DNA of 64,000 nt from Fluctibacter halophilus (GTDB taxonomy: Bacteria; Pseudomonadota; Gammaproteobacteria; Enterobacterales; Alteromonadaceae): the NCBI RefSeq assembly GCF_020687825.1, contig NZ_JAJEWP010000005.1:62001-126000 (forward strand), written 5' to 3'. Shown in pieces: positions 61,814 through 64,000 of the stretch. Below the pieces are notes generated by a model that was not told where the DNA came from, did no database searches, and worked only from the letters and a program-made list of their open reading frames with translations. Numbering within the stretch: the stretch's first letter is position 1; every line of letters begins with the position of its first letter. The position numbers and the translations under genes are program-made.

Positions 61814-63038
61814 CAAGGCAGTTGCGGCCCTTTTTCTTAGCCGTGTAGAGGTTGTCATCCGCACTTTTAAGCAACTGCTCTATCGGCTCATCACGACAAA
61901 AACCGACGGCGCCAAGGCTGACGGTACATTGTATGGTTTGTTTCTCGTAGGGGATGGTTGCGGCTTCCATTTCACGCCTGAAGGCGTCTAAGCGCTCCAG
62001 CGCACGCTGCTGTTTGTCATCCCTGACCAGCAGGCAAAATTCCTCACCACCAAACCGCGCGGTGAGATCCTGCTTGAAGTGCTGTTGGATGAGATTGGCC
62101 ACGTGCTGAAGGACTTTATCACCACCATCGTGACCGTAATTATCATTGACCCGTTTAAAATGGTCTAAATCCATCAGTGCCAGCACATCTCCCGCTCGGG
62201 CATGGTAGCGGGTAAGTTGCTCGAAAAAGTACCGTCGGTTGGCCAGCCCCGTCAGGTAGTCACTGTTGGCAGCCCGCTGTATCTCTGCAATTTGATCGAT
62301 GTAATCCATGTTCTGGACAACACGGCACAAAAACTCTTCATGTTCGCAGGGCAGGTAAAGGAAGTCACTGGCGCCGTTTTTCATTAATCGCGCCGAAATG
62401 GAACCGGAGCGTTTGTCCGTCATGCCGATGATCGCAAGTTGGGTAGCGTCAGCACTTTTACGAAACTGAGCGATCAGGGAAATGGCAGACTGCTCTACCA
62501 GATTGTCATGTACCAGAACGAGCTTTATGTCTGGCGTTTCGGCCTGGATCTGCAATGCAAGGTCGGGATTGCTGGCAGGGTAGACCAGAAAGTTTAGCTG
62601 GGTGAGGCGGGTGCATAGCGCGCTGCGGGAGCGTCGTTCACTGTCAACCACCAACACGCCGGTGTGTTTGTTGATTTCCAGTCTGTGCAGCAAACGCTGA
62701 AGATATTCAAACACCTGGACACTGTCTTTAACGATGTAATCAACCACGCCAAAGCCCAGCACGTGCTTGCGCATTTCATTGTCGAGGTCGGTGGTCAGGG
62801 CGATTGTGGGAAGAAACGCGTCAACTGCAAACTGAATGCCTTCACCGTGAGGCGCGTCAGGCAAAGTGTAGTCGACCACGGCGCACAGGAATTGTTCAGG
62901 TGACTCTTGGTTAAACACCTGTTTGGCCTGAGTCAGAGAATCGCAACAAATGGCCGTTAACTGCGCTTTACCAATGACACGCTTCAATAACCTCGTACTG
63001 TGAGGTTGGTGTTCAATGACGAGCACTTTGTGGTGCAT
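61785..63038 (-). CDS. Diguanylate cyclase with two N-terminal receiver domains
   Basis: The 417-residue cytoplasmic protein has two receiver domains and a C-terminal GGDEF domain. The first receiver keeps Asp in VVDYTLPD and Lys in IVKD, so it can be phosphorylated; the second is degenerate (LVHDNLVEQ). The cyclase site is RFGGEEF. The product-inhibition site RxxD upstream of it lacks its Arg (FKQD), so feedback inhibition should be weak. ATG 63038 was chosen to start at the first receiver. A kinase partner is not next to it; the hybrid kinase at 19.5 kb is a possible one. Confidence 0.9.
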   Translation of the reverse strand: MHHKVLVIEHQPHSTRLLKRVIGKAQLTAICCDSLTQAKQVFNQESPEQFLCAVVDYTLPDAPHGEGIQFAVDAFLPTIALTTDLDNEMRKHVLGFGVVDYIVKDSVQVFEYLQRLLHRLEINKHTGVLVVDSERRSRSALCTRLTQLNFLVYPASNPDLALQIQAETPDIKLVLVHDNLVEQSAISLIAQFRKSADATQLAIIGMTDKRSGSISARLMKNGASDFLYLPCEHEEFLCRVVQNMDYIDQIAEIQRAANSDYLTGLANRRYFFEQLTRYHARAGDVLALMDLDHFKRVNDNYGHDGGDKVLQHVANLIQQHFKQDLTARFGGEEFCLLVRDDKQQRALERLDAFRREMEAATIPYEKQTIQCTVSLGAVGFCRDEPIEQLLKSADDNLYTAKKKGRNCLVMTPPVENA

Positions 63039-63104
63039 AGGACAGCCGCCGCGTGGATTTACTCTCAATCTATCAGATGGCAGCTGTCCGTCAATGTTCA
63101 GTGC

Positions 63105-64000
63105 TTATAGCGGGACCAGTTTAGCGTAGGCCATCATCAGCCATTTGTTGCCAAAGTCATCGAATCCTACTTCCACCCTGGCGTGGTCACCACAGCCCTC
63201 GTAATTCAACACTGTTCCGTCACCAAACTTTGGATGCGCTACCCGTTGACCCAGCGCCAGCCCGGTGTCATTGAACACTTCGTGACTGGTGGCCGGCTGG
63301 AAACGGTTGTGAACCGGGCGACTCACCGTATTGCGCAGGCGGACTTCCTCAACACAGTCAGCAGGTATTTCCCGAATGAAGCGCGATACTGTGTGGTACT
63401 TGTCCTGGCCATAGATACGTCGGCTTTCGGCGTAGGTCAGATAGAGTTTACGCATTGCACGGGTCATACCCACGTAACACAGGCGTCGTTCTTCTTCCAA
63501 ACGACCAGGCTCTTCGTGACTCATCTGGCTGGGGAACATGCCTTCTTCTACACCGGCGATAAACACCAATGGAAATTCCAGTCCCTTGGCCGTGTGGATC
63601 GTCATCATCTGTACCGCATCCTGGTGCGCATCGGCCTGCGCTTCGCCGGCCTCCAGCGAGGCATGGGCCAGAAAAGCTGCGAGCGGTGTCATGTTATCGA
63701 CATCCTCTGGCATATCAAACTGTTTGCAGGCAGTGACCAATTCTTCGAGGTTTTCCAGCCGTGACTGCGCCTTTTCACCTTTTTCGGCTTGGTACATGGC
63801 GTATAAACCACTGCTACGTATCACCGTGTCGGCCTGCTGATCCAGACATTGTTGTGCCGTGTGTTCCTGCAAGTGAAGGATCAGGTCAACGAAGCCTTGC
63901 AAGGCACTCGCTGCGCGTCCTGAAAGACGCTTTTCGCCGAGCAATTGCAATCCAGATTGCCACAGTGACTGGTTGGTGTTCTTGGCGGCATCCCGCACCA
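63105..64000 (-). CDS. uvrD: DNA helicase II UvrD, C-terminal part (5' end outside window)
   Basis: UvrD is a 3'-5' helicase in nucleotide excision and mismatch repair. The frame is open to the window edge; about 298 residues are present. Helicase motif V (MMTIHTAKGLEFPLVFIAGVEEG) and motif VI (EERRLCYVGMTRA) are clear, as is the UvrD-specific tail TVSRPVHNRFQP and the Tudor-like C-terminal domain (GQRVAHPKFGDGTVLN) that binds RNA polymerase in E. coli. The N-terminal domains, including Walker A, lie outside the window. Confidence 0.96.
   Translation of the reverse strand, partial: VRDAAKNTNQSLWQSGLQLLGEKRLSGRAASALQGFVDLILHLQEHTAQQCLDQQADTVIRSSGLYAMYQAEKGEKAQSRLENLEELVTACKQFDMPEDVDNMTPLAAFLAHASLEAGEAQADAHQDAVQMMTIHTAKGLEFPLVFIAGVEEGMFPSQMSHEEPGRLEEERRLCYVGMTRAMRKLYLTYAESRRIYGQDKYHTVSRFIREIPADCVEEVRLRNTVSRPVHNRFQPATSHEVFNDTGLALGQRVAHPKFGDGTVLNYEGCGDHARVEVGFDDFGNKWLMMAYAKLVPL

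Noticed and set aside
1-64000. CRISPR arrays, insertion sequences, prophage, tRNA or rRNA genes
   Set aside because: No regularly spaced repeats, transposase or integrase frames, or tRNA-like sequence were found in any intergenic region.

Overview
The window is an ordinary chromosomal segment of a gammaproteobacterium. Marker genes with recognisable E. coli-type relatives (recG, rsmJ, recQ, hdfR, maoP, tamA-tamB, proB-proA, ribA, uvrD, zntB, selO) sit among many c-di-GMP and two-component proteins, Tsx/OmpK-like and DUF3300 envelope proteins and Na+-dependent transport. This mix fits a marine or halophilic Alteromonadales-type organism; that placement is inference. The segment is densely coded on both strands, with many 1-4 nt ATGA-type overlaps. 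There is no rRNA, tRNA, IS element, phage gene or CRISPR array that I can see, and no gene-free stretch longer than about 270 bases.

Layout. 1-4.9 kb: end of recG, rsmJ, a Prx5-type peroxiredoxin, a YhiN-type flavoprotein, a small heat shock protein and a Tsx-like outer membrane protein. 4.9-9.3 kb: a two-gene RND efflux system. 9.5-14 kb: a lipoprotein with a YggU protein, then a double-PilZ protein overlapped by an ATP-grasp protein. 13.9-16.4 kb: an Lrp-type regulator divergent from a tryptophan 2,3-dioxygenase/kynureninase-like pair. 16.4-26.3 kb: a signalling block on the minus strand (response regulator-TPR, DUF3300, hybrid histidine kinase, ribA, 7TM-PAS-GGDEF-EAL). 26.3-34.8 kb: selO with DUF3630, a cytochrome c/small protein/HD operon, a GST, recQ, a thioesterase, mgtE and hdfR. 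34.9-40.6 kb: two small proteins, a DUF155 protein, maoP, DUF2391-MscS, DUF1439 and MscS-zntB.

40.6-44.9 kb is a tight four-gene minus-strand operon: cupredoxin-like protein, EAL protein with a dead GGDEF domain, DUF3034 protein and a lipoprotein truncated haemoglobin. 45-50.5 kb: tamA-tamB. 50.5-55.2 kb: a MarR-family regulator (EctR/CosR-like) divergent from putP-proB-proA, which joins proline uptake and synthesis and suggests proline as an osmolyte. 55.4-63 kb: an MFS transporter, DUF1328 with an acidic lipoprotein, a SYLF lipoprotein, a phosphatase-lipid kinase fusion, a two-domain aspartyl protease, rarD behind a structured leader, and a REC-REC-GGEEF cyclase. The window ends inside uvrD.

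The most interesting parts are the copper/haem/c-di-GMP operon at 40.6-44.9 kb, the PilZ/ATP-grasp pair, the two-gene kynurenine module without a formamidase, the putP-proBA operon with its palindromic promoter, and the hairpin leader of rarD.
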